Origin: Chlorokybus atmophyticus
Taxonomy: Eukaryota; Streptophyta; Chlorokybophyceae; Chlorokybales; Chlorokybaceae
Assembly (NCBI GenBank): GCA_009103225.1
Contig: RHPI01000585.1
Span: 255,803 to 319,802, forward strand
Length of the DNA: 64,000 bases
Direction: 5' to 3'
Program-made: the position numbers and the translations under genes
Shown here: positions 33,706-44,126 of the stretch, one piece after another
How positions within the stretch are numbered: position 1 is the stretch's first letter
Layout: every line of letters starts with the position of its first letter
Notes under the pieces: model-generated
Told to the model about the DNA's origin: nothing
What the model saw: the letters and a program-made list of their open reading frames with translations, nothing else
Database searches by the model: none

Positions 33706-34690
33706 TCAGCGCGTACCACCTAAGCCGAGGCTCCTCGTTAGAGTGTGCAACTCAGGCAACGCAGCGCGCACATAGCCCTCAGCTGCATTAGAAGACTTCC
33801 AATGCCCGAATTGCTGCCACAAGTGCTGGGGCACACCAGCTTTCGCGGTTTGGGTCGCAGCTCTCGAATGGGCAGAGTATGTGCCAAAGCGCGTGGGGTC
33901 CTCCCCTACCGCCTTAATGCCTGCCTTCTTCCTACCAAGAATGGTGCCATATGGTACCACGGTGTTGCGTATGACGCACGTTCCCCCCGCTCGTATAATG
34001 GAGCGCAGCAACTTGCCCGGACCCGCGTGCCGATATCCCGAGGCAAATAACAACTTTTTGGTGTGCATCACAAGGCACAAATCACCGCCCACAGCAGCTA
34101 TATGCACTATGGCGCCCATACCGTGTTGATCGGTTTTGCTGCGCGGGATGATGAGATCCATGTGGCCTGGGCGAAACAATGTCCTCCGCATTGACCTTCG
34201 CTAGGTTGGAATATCGCATCATACCTGCAAATTGCAACAGCACCGCCACCGTTTGCAACCTGGCCACCAAGTCCCACCCGTTGCAAGCAAAGTGCGAGAC
34301 CATGGCTCGCAAGTGCTCAGGCGCGCAGGCGTCCTTCTTCCGCATGTTCAATGGGAGCAGCCTGGCAGCGACCTCACGCACCACAGAAACAAGTGCATGC
34401 GCAATGGGAGAGGCCTGGCCTACCATGGTATGCGCAGCATGTATGGCCAAAGAGGCATGTTTCACAGGTGCCGGGGTGGTGGAATCCACCAACACCTTGG
34501 TCAGGAAAAGGGCCACTATGCCAGGGTTTGCTGGTAGGGCAGCCCAACCATGAGGCGTGCAGAACTCCACAAAGCGGCGCCAGTAGCCCTCATGGCCGCG
34601 GAGGGTGCTAGTAGCGCGTGACGCCGTGGCCATTGTCGGGTATAAGGTGCGCAGGCGCTCAATCTCATAGTCTCCAAGGACGTTGGGCAT
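33706..34690 (-). pseudogene. Tyrosine recombinase of copy B
   Basis: Two overlapping frames. The N-terminal one (34690-34082) has STLRGHEGYWRRFVEFCTPH and LLPLNMRKKDACAPEHLRAM, a phage-integrase-like core-binding and early catalytic region. The C-terminal one (34191-33706) has IIPRSKTDQHG (first Arg box region), GTYSAHSRAATQ in place of the His-x-x-Arg box, QHLWQQFGHWKSSNAAEGYV (H/W box and likely nucleophile Tyr). Compared with GTHSAR of copy A, both the His and the Arg are substituted, so it should be inactive. A frameshift separates the halves. Confidence 0.8.
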
Positions 34691-34817
34691 GAGCGACTAT
34701 AGGCTACGCTTAATAGCAGATGTAGACAGCATGTATCAATGGTCAGGACGCAAGTCAATCCGCAATGCCCACATGCGACTATTAGGCAAGCCCTCTTGAA
34801 GTTCCGTGGCTTGAGGG

Positions 34818-35488
34818 CTAGGCCACAAGCAGGCTGGGCTTCTGGGTAGGCTTACAACATATGCGACAAATGGTGCCCACACCGCCGGGGCCGAGCACGG
34901 GCCACCAACATTGGGTTGTCCACTCGGGCACAATGAGGCACATGCGAGCCTTGCATTCGCGGGCATGGAGCAGGACAGTGCCAACACGGTGTGGTGGGGG
35001 ATGGCACCAGTTGTTGCCACCACTCCAGTCAGAGTGAAAGGGATTGTCGGATGAGCTCGGACATGATAACGCCGAGTTGAAGGCCACACACACAATAGTG
35101 GCATCCGTGGCGGAGCGGTCTACATCAATAGGGCCCCACTTGCGAGCAAGCGGACCCATGGGGTTTGCAAGGTCCAACCGTTCCGATCCGGTGCTTTGGA
35201 GAGCGCGTCCGCCTCCTCATGGAGCTCACGTGGTAACCACTCCACATGCAAGCGGATGCAATGCCGGTGGAAATGTAAGAAAATACGGCATGCCACTTGC
35301 TGCAAGTGCTCGGCCTCACAGCCCCCTTTGCGCATAATGTAGTACACATTGCGGGCATCGCCATGGCACAGCACCGTGCGTCCATGTAGCTCTTCCTCCA
35401 CAGTGAGTAAGGCACGCTCAAGCCCGAGTAGCTCGCGATATGTTGATGAAGTCAAGCACTCGTCCGGTGTGAATGTGCCTTTCGCCAC
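34818..35488 (-). pseudogene. RNase H and connecting domain of copy B
   Basis: RNase H remnants (DECLTSSTYRELLGLERALL; CHGDARNVYYIM; HEEADALSKAPD) in 35488-35120. The connecting domain (IDVDRSATDATIVCVAFNS; SDWSGGNNWCHPPPH) is in 35177-34818 in another frame. The first RNase H Asp region is lost at the upstream break. Confidence 0.75.
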
Positions 35489-35499
35489 GGGGGTATGCT

Positions 35500-36298
35500 G
35501 AATCTGCTTTCACCACGGCCAGGGTGGAGGCATGCGCAGCCTTGGAGCGAGCATCAAATAGGAAATCGCCAATGTATGGCAGGACGCGGATGCCTTGTAC
35601 ACGCCAATAGCGCACCAATTGCTTTATCACCTTGGTGAATACGAAGCAAGCTGTGCTCAACTCAAACGGCAACGACTAAAAGTTGTACACTTTGCCCGCA
35701 AATGAGAACCCCAAGTAGCCCTAGAAGGCGGGGTGTATGTCTACATGATGGTATCCGGACTGCAAGTCCGTGGAGAACAACCAGTCCTCAGGCTGCAAGT
35801 CTGGAATGCCGCGCACATCCTTATACTTGAACGATGTGTTCACGAAATAGGAGTTAACGCAAGTCCATGATGAGGCGCAGCTTGCGGCCATCACTGACCA
35901 CGTTAAGTGGGCTCACCACGAGGGGAGGGGGGGGTCACACACTCTTGTGCGGCCCCACTATGCACTAGGTTGGCGATGGCAGCCGCAGTGAAGTCCGTAA
36001 ACTCATGCACACCATTGTGGTTGGTGAATGCCCAGTCGGGGGGTGGGTCAGTCGCCCATGGTAGCTTGTACCCGTACTCCACCCCCGAGAGCACCATGGT
36101 GGACTCACAAAATTGCTGCCATGCTGGCAGGGCCCCCCATAAGCGGTGCCTCATGTATGGGCCTTCCACCACCAAATTGCTAGGTGCTCGTGCAAAGTCA
36201 TGGTGTTTCCTCCAGTCCTCCACCAACTCCGACTCAATTGATGTGCAGTTAAGTGCCACCGTGCACGCTGCCGCCGTTTCTGCACCCCGTCTGTCCAA
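35500..36298 (-). pseudogene. Reverse transcriptase of copy B
   Basis: The N-terminal frame 36298-35903 (VEGPYMRHRLWGALPAWQQF; KLPWATDPPPDWAF) matches copy A. Then LRLIMDLR..NSYFVN, STDLQSGYHHVDIHPAF and LSTACFVFTKVIKQLVRYWR follow in broken frames. The YxDD box is YIGD (LPYIGDFLFDARS), so it is predicted inactive. Confidence 0.8.
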
Positions 36299-36846
36299 GA
36301 AGTGAGTGCATGCACTCTTATCTTGGCACGGTCATTTTTAATTAAAACGATGTCCGATGGGGACGTTTAAGGTGTCAAAAGAAAACGTTTTTGAGCGCTG
36401 AAGCCCAGGAGCCAAATGTAAAAAGGCTTTCGTCTGGTCGGTGCCTCAAACGAAAGTTATGAGCCAAACAAGTTGCAACCATAGCAAACCTTGTTCAAAT
36501 TGCATGTTCTTGGGCTCTACTTGAGCGTCACTGTGTCATAATTATGAAATCAAAGCTTTAATCCATTTGAGGGTCATTTAAGACGTCAAAAGCAAGTACA
36601 GGCAATATATGCGCGCAAGTGTAAAGCTACTAGGCTGTCACAACACAGCTACGGGGCTACTATGTGAGCAAATGGTCCCCACGCCCTGCAGGCTCACGGC
36701 AACATGCACGCAGGTGCCTAGGCTTCCCATAGATGTAGCAGATGCGGACATCCCGCTAGCCCCCAGTAGAAGCTGCTTGAGACTGCTTAGGAGCGGTTCG
36801 GTAACTGGTCTGCCCCGCACCCCATGCATAGGACCCAAAGTAGCGC

Positions 36847-36886
36847 GGGGGGGGGGGGGGGGGGGGGGNGGGGGGGGGGGGGGGGG
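36847..36886. other. Poly-G run with embedded N (assembly scar)
   Basis: A 40-base G run containing an N at 36869. The homologous gag positions in copies A and C have natural G/C runs of 7-16 bases (for example 39040-39056), so a real short run probably caused a gap here. Confidence 0.85.
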
Positions 36887-37312
36887 TCTTACTGGCCCCG
36901 CCCCTTGTTGGGGTAGTAGGCAGGCTTTGCCTTGGGCTTTGGCTGCGCCGCAGCCACATCCTTCAACGCCTTCTTCGGGCGCTTTGCCTCATCATCATCC
37001 ACGGCGAGGGGGTTGCGCACCAGCTTGTCTACAACCTTCCAATCATGCTTGTTGGCCACTTCCACATAGTGGAATTGCTTACACACCTCATCCAATGCTG
37101 CGCCCAGAGCACACATGAGCAACACGCGTTGCATGTTTCTACGGGCTTAAAGCCACCGCATCTAGCGCCAAGCGCACCCCCAATCCATTCCCATACCTAT
37201 CATGTGCAAATGCGCATGCAAATGCAGATGTTGTGCCCTGTTGTGCTTGTTCCCTTGCTGTGGGGTAGTCGGAATGTGAATACAGAGGTTAACATACAAT
37301 GGTGTTAAGTGC

Positions 37313-37393
<81 letters not shown>

Positions 37394-38180
37394 NTAAGGC
37401 CCATGATGCACGCATGTGCAAGCGTGCGTGGGCGAAGTCCACACCCACATGATCATGTGCCTACATGTGCATATGGCGGTGCTCAATAAAGAATGAGCCC
37501 ACCTGTCATGTTCTCCTTTCGGCCTTTGGCGAAGTGGGGTCCCTCGGCAAGGTGCGTGGGCACTCGGGCGACGGAGGACGCCGCCGAGCCGAGACGAGCC
37601 GCCACCTCGAGGTGTTGTCGAGCCCGCTTCTTCAAATTCTCCTTTCAAGGGGTAACGGGCTCGCTGAAGCGGGTGGCCATGGCTCCCACTCGAGCATTGG
37701 GGTTGGTGGAGTCGCCGAAGGATGTCGCGACGAAGGATGCTCACAAGTAGGGGGTGGTTGAGCTCGTCACCGGGCTCATTACGAGGGATGGCGGGCGCCT
37801 TTCCACACTTTAAGCAAATGTTTTCCGCCTCCAACACCTCCAACCTCCTCGCCATGTCCTCCACGGACATCATGGACGGGGTGGTAGAGCGTCTTGGACT
37901 TGGAGCCCGCTTTTGGCGCTTTGGGCGAAAGTTCTCGTTCGACTCCTTAGCGGACTCCTCATCCTCACCTCCACCACCACCCTCCTTACTCACCTCCTCT
38001 TCTCTCCCACCGCCGGCGGGGCGCACCTCTCCCTCCTCTCTCTCCTTCCTTCCCTCCTCCACCTTTTGACGCGGACTCTTAGGCCGCGACAAGCGATTGG
38101 CGACTAGCAACGCCGCCGCGGCCGTGGCCGCCACCTCCTCTCCATCATAGTGGGCACTCGCTTGTGACCGTGTGACCATG
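36887..38180 (-). pseudogene. Gag-like ORF of copy B
   Basis: The N-terminal part (38180 downward) starts MVTRSQASAHYDGEEVAATA and continues with Lys/Glu/Gly-rich low complexity and SMMSVEDMARRLEVLEAEN, probably a short coiled coil. After a homopolymer gap it resumes with LDEVCKQFHYVEVANKHDWK and AAAQPKPKAKPAYY, matching copies A and C. The knuckle beyond the second gap is only partly legible. Translation through the poly-C run gives spurious poly-Gly. Confidence 0.65.
37315..37394. other. Poly-C run ending in N (assembly scar)
   Basis: Seventy-nine C followed by N. It splits the gag of copy B. A biological origin is unlikely given the N and a second such run 430 bp away. Confidence 0.85.
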
Positions 38181-38420
38181 GTGGAGGGCCGCCTCCGTCC
38201 ACACCTTCTCCCCACACTCGCCACCCACGCCAAGGATGGCGCCGCCGTGCTAGGGTTCCAAGCGACTAGATAAGAAGCTTGTGATCCACAACTCACTCTG
38301 GTGAGTGCTTGTGCCCCCAAGTGCCTAGGGCACTAGGGGCACAAGAGTCTCATAACTCACTAACGAGTTTTTGAGTTCATGGGCGCGCATTGCATGCGCT
38401 TCATGAACTCGTATGACGTG

Positions 38421-39400
38421 AGCAAACTCATGGTGCTTCATTCAGCCATGAACAAGGTCCTCCTCCATGCTAGTATAGCCACTGCACACGACTACGAAGC
38501 TTCATCAACAATGGAGCTCAGCAAGAGCCTCAACGGCATATCAACCGTAAAACGGCCACAACTTATGCAAACAGTGTACAAATTATTTTTTATTTTGCTC
38601 AGCACAACACTCTCAGCGTTATTGTGATGGTCGTAACTTATTTAAGAATGTTCAAAGACCCCCAGCAAAAGTTATGAGCAAAATGGCGAGTCTCACGTAG
38701 TGGATTACGAATCCAACACTTTTATTCACCTTGCTTGCAGTTTAATTCACCAAAGCAACAGTCGTGAACGCAGAAAAGTGCCCCACCGGGCTATAGCATC
38801 AACGAGTGCAAGTGTACAGCTACTAAGCTGTCACAATAGCTACAGTGCTGCGCTACTAAACTAGTGGCCGCCACATCTTGCTGAGGGCTTACAGCAATAG
38901 GCACGAAGGGCCCCGGCTCCCCACAGTTGTAGCAAGTGCGCGAGTCGCGCTGGCCCTCCATGGATGCGGCCTGAGACTGCATAAGAGCAGTCCTGTGTCT
39001 TGTATGCCCCACATCAGATGCATATGACCCGAAGTAGCGGGGGGGGGAGGGGGGGTAACGGCCCCGCTCCTTGTCGGGAGTGTAGGCCACCTTCGCCTTG
39101 GGCTTGGGCTGCGCCGCAGCCGCCTCCTTAATTGCCTTTTTAAGGCGCTTTGCCTCTGCATTGTTTGTAGCTAGAGGGTCTTTCGTGAGCTCCTCCACCA
39201 CCTTCCAACTACGCTTGTTGACAACTTGAACATGGTGGAACTGCTGGCACACCTCGTCCAATGCTGGTGCACAGAGCAGATGTGAGCAACGTTGGTTGCG
39301 GGCATTCATGCATAGGCTTAAAGCCCCTGGGTTTAGCGCCAGGTGCACCCACATTAACATCACCATCTCCCACATGCAAATCATCGACCATATGCAAAAC
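38421..39400 (-). pseudogene. Copy C: gag 3' half and start of RT region
   Basis: The minus frame 39384-38791 gives LDEVCQQFHHVQVVNKRSWK, AAAAQPKPKAKVAYTPDKER and the knuckle start TCYNCGEPGPF. Beyond it, 38700-38421 matches copy A 18160-18460 (gag-RT spacer and RT start). At 38421 the homology stops exactly where copy B's A1 begins, so copy B abuts or is inserted into a same-family element in the same orientation. Confidence 0.75.
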
Positions 39401-39649
39401 CCCGCAATATAGCCCTAGGGAAAGCCGTTTGTGACTCGCAAACGGCTTGCCCCAATGTATGATGCAGAAATATAACATATAAACCATAAGCAAAAATAGG
39501 TATTTTATTTTATGTGATCGCTTTTGCAAGCAGCCTTGCAAAAGTTTTGCCGTAAAATTAGAGTGGTTACGGCAAGCTTACGGCCATTTCTCGTGTTCAA
39601 CCCAAAGCAAAAAGTTGTTGTAACGTTTTTCATCACACCCCAACGTTTG
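39401..39649. other. Spacer, nothing recognised
   Basis: Short AT-rich spacer between copy C and the long hairpin. No motif. Confidence 0.4.
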
Positions 39650-39769
39650 GTAGTGTGCAAACGCACCCATACGCATGCGTTACCCGGCGAGGCTTGATGC
39701 AACATTGACATCAATGTTGCATCAAGCCTCGCCGGGTAACGCATCCGTATGGGTGCGTTTACACAACTA
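39650..39769. repeat. Long near-perfect hairpin, 59-bp arms
   Basis: Left arm 39650-39708 and right arm 39711-39769 are reverse complements with only a few mismatches (for example gcatgcgt against gcatccgt, and one near the outer end), separated by just two bases. Such a long palindrome with almost no loop suggests a foldback element or recent inverted duplication. Confidence 0.9.
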
Positions 39770-40710
39770 CCACGTACTGAGGGATGCTGGCAGCATTAAC
39801 GTTGCAATGAGGTGAGTGTTCCAAATGAAGTTTTTAATTGGCCGTTGTAGCTTGATTACAGTTGTGCGTACGATACCTTTCTCTACATGAGTATGATCTT
39901 TCGACAATTGCATAATGCAACTTTTAAAGTTTAAAATACCTGCGCCTGTCCATGGAGGTATTTCGCAAATCAAAGGAGGTATTTTGCGGCTCCTAGGCCG
40001 AAATACCAGCTAGCAGACGCACCGTTCGATTGGTGGTATTATACTATCTTTTGCATACAAACTCACGCAACGCCAGCAGCCAAAGCGTTAACCTTTGCAG
40101 CTAAGACAAAGCTAATAGTCAGGGGTGCTTGGGCATTAGGCAAGAGATCGAGCGGTTGCAGATGAACGTAAGAACTACCAACGGCTAAAGCAAGACAAGG
40201 CTCGACAAAACATTATTGGTGTTCTTCACTTTAAATGAGCTTTGTGCGTGCGCCTAATTGAGTATCAACCAGCTTCTCGTGCTGACACATATTCATGTGT
40301 TTGTTGTAAGCAGGTGTTGTTGCTGTTTCTTATTTTGTGGTAAAATCTAAGTAAGTTTTGTGTTTGGCCTCGCCACTGAAGGCGAGTACCGGTTGTCATG
40401 CTGACACATGTTTATGTGCCAATTGTCGGTGGTGTGCTATACTACTTATTACACTCTCTTGACTATGCCGGTTATACCAAGTGTGCTGCACTGCTCCAAC
40501 CTACTCCAAGTGAGCTTTGTGTGCGGTCGTGTGTTAATGATGTACAGCGGCTTATGTTAATGCATGTTCATCTGGCAGTTGCAATAGATTTGCGCAGCAG
40601 TTGTGACATCTTGGCCTATCACTACTGCTGCTCAGCACTTATGGTGAGCTTCATGTTCAGGGCATTCACTTGTATCCACTGACATCCGTGTCTTATAGTG
40701 TTTGTTGCTG
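39770..40710. other. Uncertain region upstream of exon-like cluster
   Basis: Two frames around 40060-40215 read exon-like (LGIRQEIERLQMN before a gtaaga donor; VADERKNYQRLKQDKARQN), and related motifs gctgacacat..tatgtg recur near 40285 and 40400. I cannot build a consistent gene model. Confidence 0.3.
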
Positions 40711-40897
40711 ATGCGGATGTCAGAGTCTCAAGAGGTCCAGGCAATGTTTGAGAAGATTGTGGCTGGTGTTGGTTCAATTGCCAGGTTGGGCGATGCTTTC
40801 CGCCCGAGACGCTTCAATTGTTATGGCTTCAGAGGTCCTTGCATTTAGCACTGACATTGCAACATCAGCAATATCTTGAATGTATGCGCGTCCCGCC

Positions 40898-41264
40898 TGT
40901 TAAATGTTACAGGTTGTAGAAAGTACATGTATAGGCGGCGCCTACATGTAGTTAGTACGATCAGCTTAACTTTTATAGTTACGGGAGTTACGAGGATTAC
41001 GAGAGTTACGGCAGTTATGGTCAATCATGGTCAACTTTGACTTTGACCATTAACTAGTGTTGACTAGTGTTGACTTTGACCAGAGTTGACTAGAGTTGAC
41101 TAGTGCTTACTAGCATAGTATATAAGACACTGTATACTGCTTACTACAATGGGTCGCACATTGTCTCTATAGTTGGTGTGCTTGCTGCACTTGTCTTTAA
41201 TGTGTGCACACTTGTATATAAGAGGCAAACACATACACACTAGGCGCATCACTAGTTCTCAACA
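40898..41264 (+). repeat. 5' LTR of the gag-only element
   Basis: 367 bp, TGTTAAATG...CTCAACA, with a TTGAC-rich block at about 41030-41102 and a TATATAAG box near 41118-41126. Confidence 0.9.
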
Positions 41265-41277
41265 GGTTATGGGCCCA
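41265..41277 (+). promoter_or_regulatory. Half-tRNA primer-binding site
   Basis: ggttatgggccca directly follows the 5' LTR. It is complementary to the anticodon arm of initiator tRNA-Met (tgggcccataacc), the priming mode described for Drosophila copia, where a cleaved half-tRNA is used. The same sequence follows the LTR at 24711. Confidence 0.75.
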
Positions 41278-41386
41278 CATCCGCTTGTGTAATCGCTTGT
41301 GCTAGTGAGAGAAAGTGTTGAGCATAAGCACCTATTAGGAGAGTGTTTTTGAGGAGAGGGTGAGTTGTTCTATTGTGTAGCAAGCA

Positions 41387-41935
41387 ATGGCTGACACAGT
41401 AAGGATGCCCATCGATTCCCTTGATCTTCACAACTACGCTTCATAATCGCTGAAGATGAAGTTGGTGCTGATCCGCAAGAAGCTCTGGAGTTTTGTTGAC
41501 CCCACCTCCTCCACATCATTGCGGCCAAGAACAGTTGACGCTGGTACGTGGACAGAGAACTCACCATTAGCTTTTGCGCTGATAGGCTTGCACGTGAAAG
41601 ACTTCCATCTCCCCCTTATTGCGGATTGCAAGACTGGATGTGAGCCGTGAGAGGTCTTCGACACCCTCTTCAAGGCCAACAGCAACTCGCGCAAGTTGCA
41701 GCTGAGACGCAAGCTGACACTTCTGAAGATGGAGCACAAAGAGCCAATCCAGAAGTACATCTCGCGTGCAAGGGAGCTTTGGCAAGACCTTGCAGCAGTG
41801 GGCCACGATGTGAAAGAAGAGGACAAAGAGTGTCACTACTGCAAGATGAAGGGCCACTTCATTCGCAAGTACCAGAAGAGGATCCACGATGAGGCAACCA
41901 AGGAGGAGCACGCCACGATGGCGATTGCTTTTTAG
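41387..41935 (+). pseudogene. Gag of the gag-only element (UBN2-type plus knuckle)
   Basis: The start MADTVRMPIDSLDLHNYAS meets a stop at the position usually occupied by Trp. Then MKLVLIRKKLWSFVDP continues, and after a further frame change DTLFKANSNSRKLQLRRKLT, ISRARELWQDLAAVGHDVKE and a knuckle-like CHYCKMKGHFIRKY, whose last Cys is Tyr. The knuckle directly follows the capsid helix, so the capsid C-terminal part is deleted. Probably non-functional in this copy. Confidence 0.8.
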
Positions 41936-42579
41936 CATTGGTGAGGACCTTAAAAAGTTGCAGTGGATGGTGTTCGTCCGTCCTCTCCCACTACAAGGGC
42001 GCGCGAAGGACATGCGTAGATGGAGGTCGCAGACACAAAGGTTTGTGAAAGTTATTGCTAGCCTATGAGTAGTTGCTGATGTTGAGCCGCGTACACTAGA
42101 GGTTGCATTGCTGTGGAGTTGTTTTTTGGTAGCACACAGGTGTGCGGTACTGGTTAGAACACTTCAATTGATTGGCATGCAAGGACTGAGCTGTATAGCT
42201 AGCTAATAGGAGATGGGAGGGGTGCTTTCCTTGGTAGGGTCTGATCAACCCTTGCACGGCCTACACTCTGGTACCGCATTGCTAAGGTAAAGAACTCAGT
42301 GTAGTTTATATAGCATAGTTTGCCGTTGATGGAGTCTTCGAAACCACTTGAGCAAGGTCAGGCGTGGCGTGGTGGACCTAATGCGACCACCATGAAGAGG
42401 AAACAAGGAGTATTGGAACCTTGTAGTCCTGTTGGCAGCACGAGGAGAAGGATGGTGTCATTGAAACAAGCATCAAGTCCGTGGGAGCAACACATCCGTG
42501 AGAGTGTTCAATGGAGTAAGTTAATGTGGGTAAGCTTGCGAGGAGATCTTGGAGTTCAAGGAAGCTGCTCGCGTGGGAG

Positions 42580-42968
42580 TGTTAAATGTTATAGGTTGTA
42601 GAGAGTACATGTATAGGCGGCGCCTACATATAGTTGGTACGATCACCTTAACCTTTATAGTTATGGGAGTTACGAGAGTTACGGGAGTTATGGGAGTTAT
42701 GGCAGTTATGGTCAACCATATGGTCAACTTCAAATTTGACCGTTGACTTTGACCATTAACTAGTGTTGACTAGTGTTGACTTTGACCAGAGTTGACTAGA
42801 GTTGACTAGTGCTTAGTAGCATAGTATAAGACACTGTATCCTGCTTAATACAGTGGGTCGCATATTGTCTCTATATTTGGCGTGCTTCCTGCACTTGTCC
42901 TTAATGTGTGCACACTTGTACGTAAAAGGCAAACACACACACATTAGGCGCATCACTAGTTCTCAACA
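42580..42968 (+). repeat. 3' LTR of the gag-only element
   Basis: 389 bp, TGTTAAATG...CTCAACA, differing from the 5' LTR by short indels in the ACGGGAGTT-repeat stretch near 42665-42710 and by substitutions. Confidence 0.9.
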
Positions 42969-44126
42969 CCGCCTACTGAGTGTCCACAAGCGTGCCAAAA
43001 CATTGTGTAGGTGTTGAAGGGTTCAGCACGGCATGGGGGTATGCCTTTATCATGTCTTTTTTGTATGTGGTGCGTGGGCTGCAATGTGATGTAGTGCATC
43101 ACATGTATGTGAATGCAGGCATCGGTGTTGTTTCCATTATCTGTTGCCTAGCTACAGCAGTTTTATGGACCGATTTAGCGACCTTAACTCCCTCCTTGCG
43201 GGTTTACTCCTAACTGAAAAATGGCGGATGAGTCTTGTGCTGTTATTACAGAATCACCTGCGCACATGTTGGCGTGCTTCGGCTTTGCTATTGGGTGGAC
43301 ACGTGTGTAATAGGCGTCATATCTAATAGGGTGCTATGTAGTGTTGTTGAACTGTTTAAGTGCTATCAATTAGGCGCATTAGCATGTGTATCATCATTTG
43401 GATGCCTGTGTTCTACAATTTGACATGCGACATGCCTATCCGGCGTGGCTGAAAGGGTCTCTTCCTAAATGACGGGCCCGACATGCAGGTATTATCCGTT
43501 CCACTGTGTGCCTACATGGACTGGTATGAGGTGAGAGTGTGCTATTGTGTACCACTACACACTTGCACTTGTTCACTTGGCAGGTGCAATTTTTGACGTG
43601 GCTGCACATTGAATTGCTGTTCATTCACGGGCGTGTGTGGTATGGGACACCGAGGATGCTGCAGACACTGCGTCGACAACCTTTGATGAAGTTGTTAGAT
43701 TCTCCCATCCTGTTTGTTGGCAAGCGAAACATTAGTGAGACCTGTGAGCTCCTTGCTCTTAACTTCAGGCATGCAGTATGCCATTTGACATGTTGGAGTT
43801 GATGCGTTACTGATGTGCTTATGCATTTGCTGTTGTTGCCAAGGATGCCTTTGATTTTGAGCTAAAGCCGTCCATGCTTCACCGTCACATCAGGGTGAGG
43901 TCACATGCTTATATCGCGGTGTGCACTCTGTGCATTGTGTACTATACTCGGATACTCAAATGTACATGTTGAATTCAGGTGTGAGGGAAGTGCTCCTTCT
44001 GCAGCCCTCGACATCATAGCTGTCATAAAGCAGGTTTTTGTTGAACTTATGAAATTTAGCAAGCATTATAATCTTCGAGCGCACAACTTGTCGCGCTCGC
44101 ATAGGTATGTACATTGTCATTGCCGG

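Larger units (their letters stand above)
33123..38415 (-). mobile_element. Tyrosine-recombinase (DIRS/PAT-like) retrotransposon copy B
   Basis: In element order (minus): A1 38415-38190, gag about 38180-36850, RT 36298-35500, RNase H and connecting domain 35488-34818, recombinase 34690-33706, B1 about 33690-33650, A2 about 33650-33420, B2 about 33215-33140. The A1...B1-A2-B2 order matches copy A. RT, gag and recombinase all carry lesions. Two homopolymer gaps with N lie in gag. Confidence 0.8.
40898..42968 (+). mobile_element. Terminal-repeat gag-only retrotransposon (TR-GAG type), complete
   Basis: 2071 bp with a perfect 5-bp target duplication CCGCC (40893-40897 and 42969-42973), two LTRs, a half-tRNA-type primer site and only a Copia-like gag inside. 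There is no protease, integrase, RT or RNase H. Such TR-GAG elements are known from plants and must be mobilised by an autonomous Copia partner. Solo LTRs of the family lie at 20999-21376 and 27532-27902. Confidence 0.9.
40711..44104 (+). pseudogene. Exon-like segments of an unrecognised gene, interrupted by an LTR element
   Basis: Four plus-strand segments look coding. About 40711-40850 gives EVQAMFEKIVAGVGSIARLG then DAFRPRRFNCYGFR. 43584-43768, after acceptor ttggcag, gives VQFLTWLHIELLFIHGRVWY and LLDSPILFVGKRNISETCEL. 43844-43894, after ccaag and before gtgagg, gives DAFDFELKPSMLHRHIR. 43979-44104, after gaattcag and before gtatgt, gives SAALDIIAVIKQVFVELMKF then SKHYNLRAHNL. Splice consensus supports several edges, but phases do not all join, so this may be a decayed or mis-modelled gene. 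The gag-only LTR element (40898-42968) sits between the first and second segments. No family is recognised. Confidence 0.3.

Noticed and set aside
34818-35177. DIRS-1-type methyltransferase domain in the region between RNase H and recombinase
   Set aside because: The segment is conserved in copies A and B, but I see no clear SAM-binding motif, so it is only called a connecting domain.
37289-38320. A 343-codon minus frame including a long poly-Gly tract
   Set aside because: The second half is translation through the poly-C/N artefact and beyond. Only the N-terminal part is real gag.
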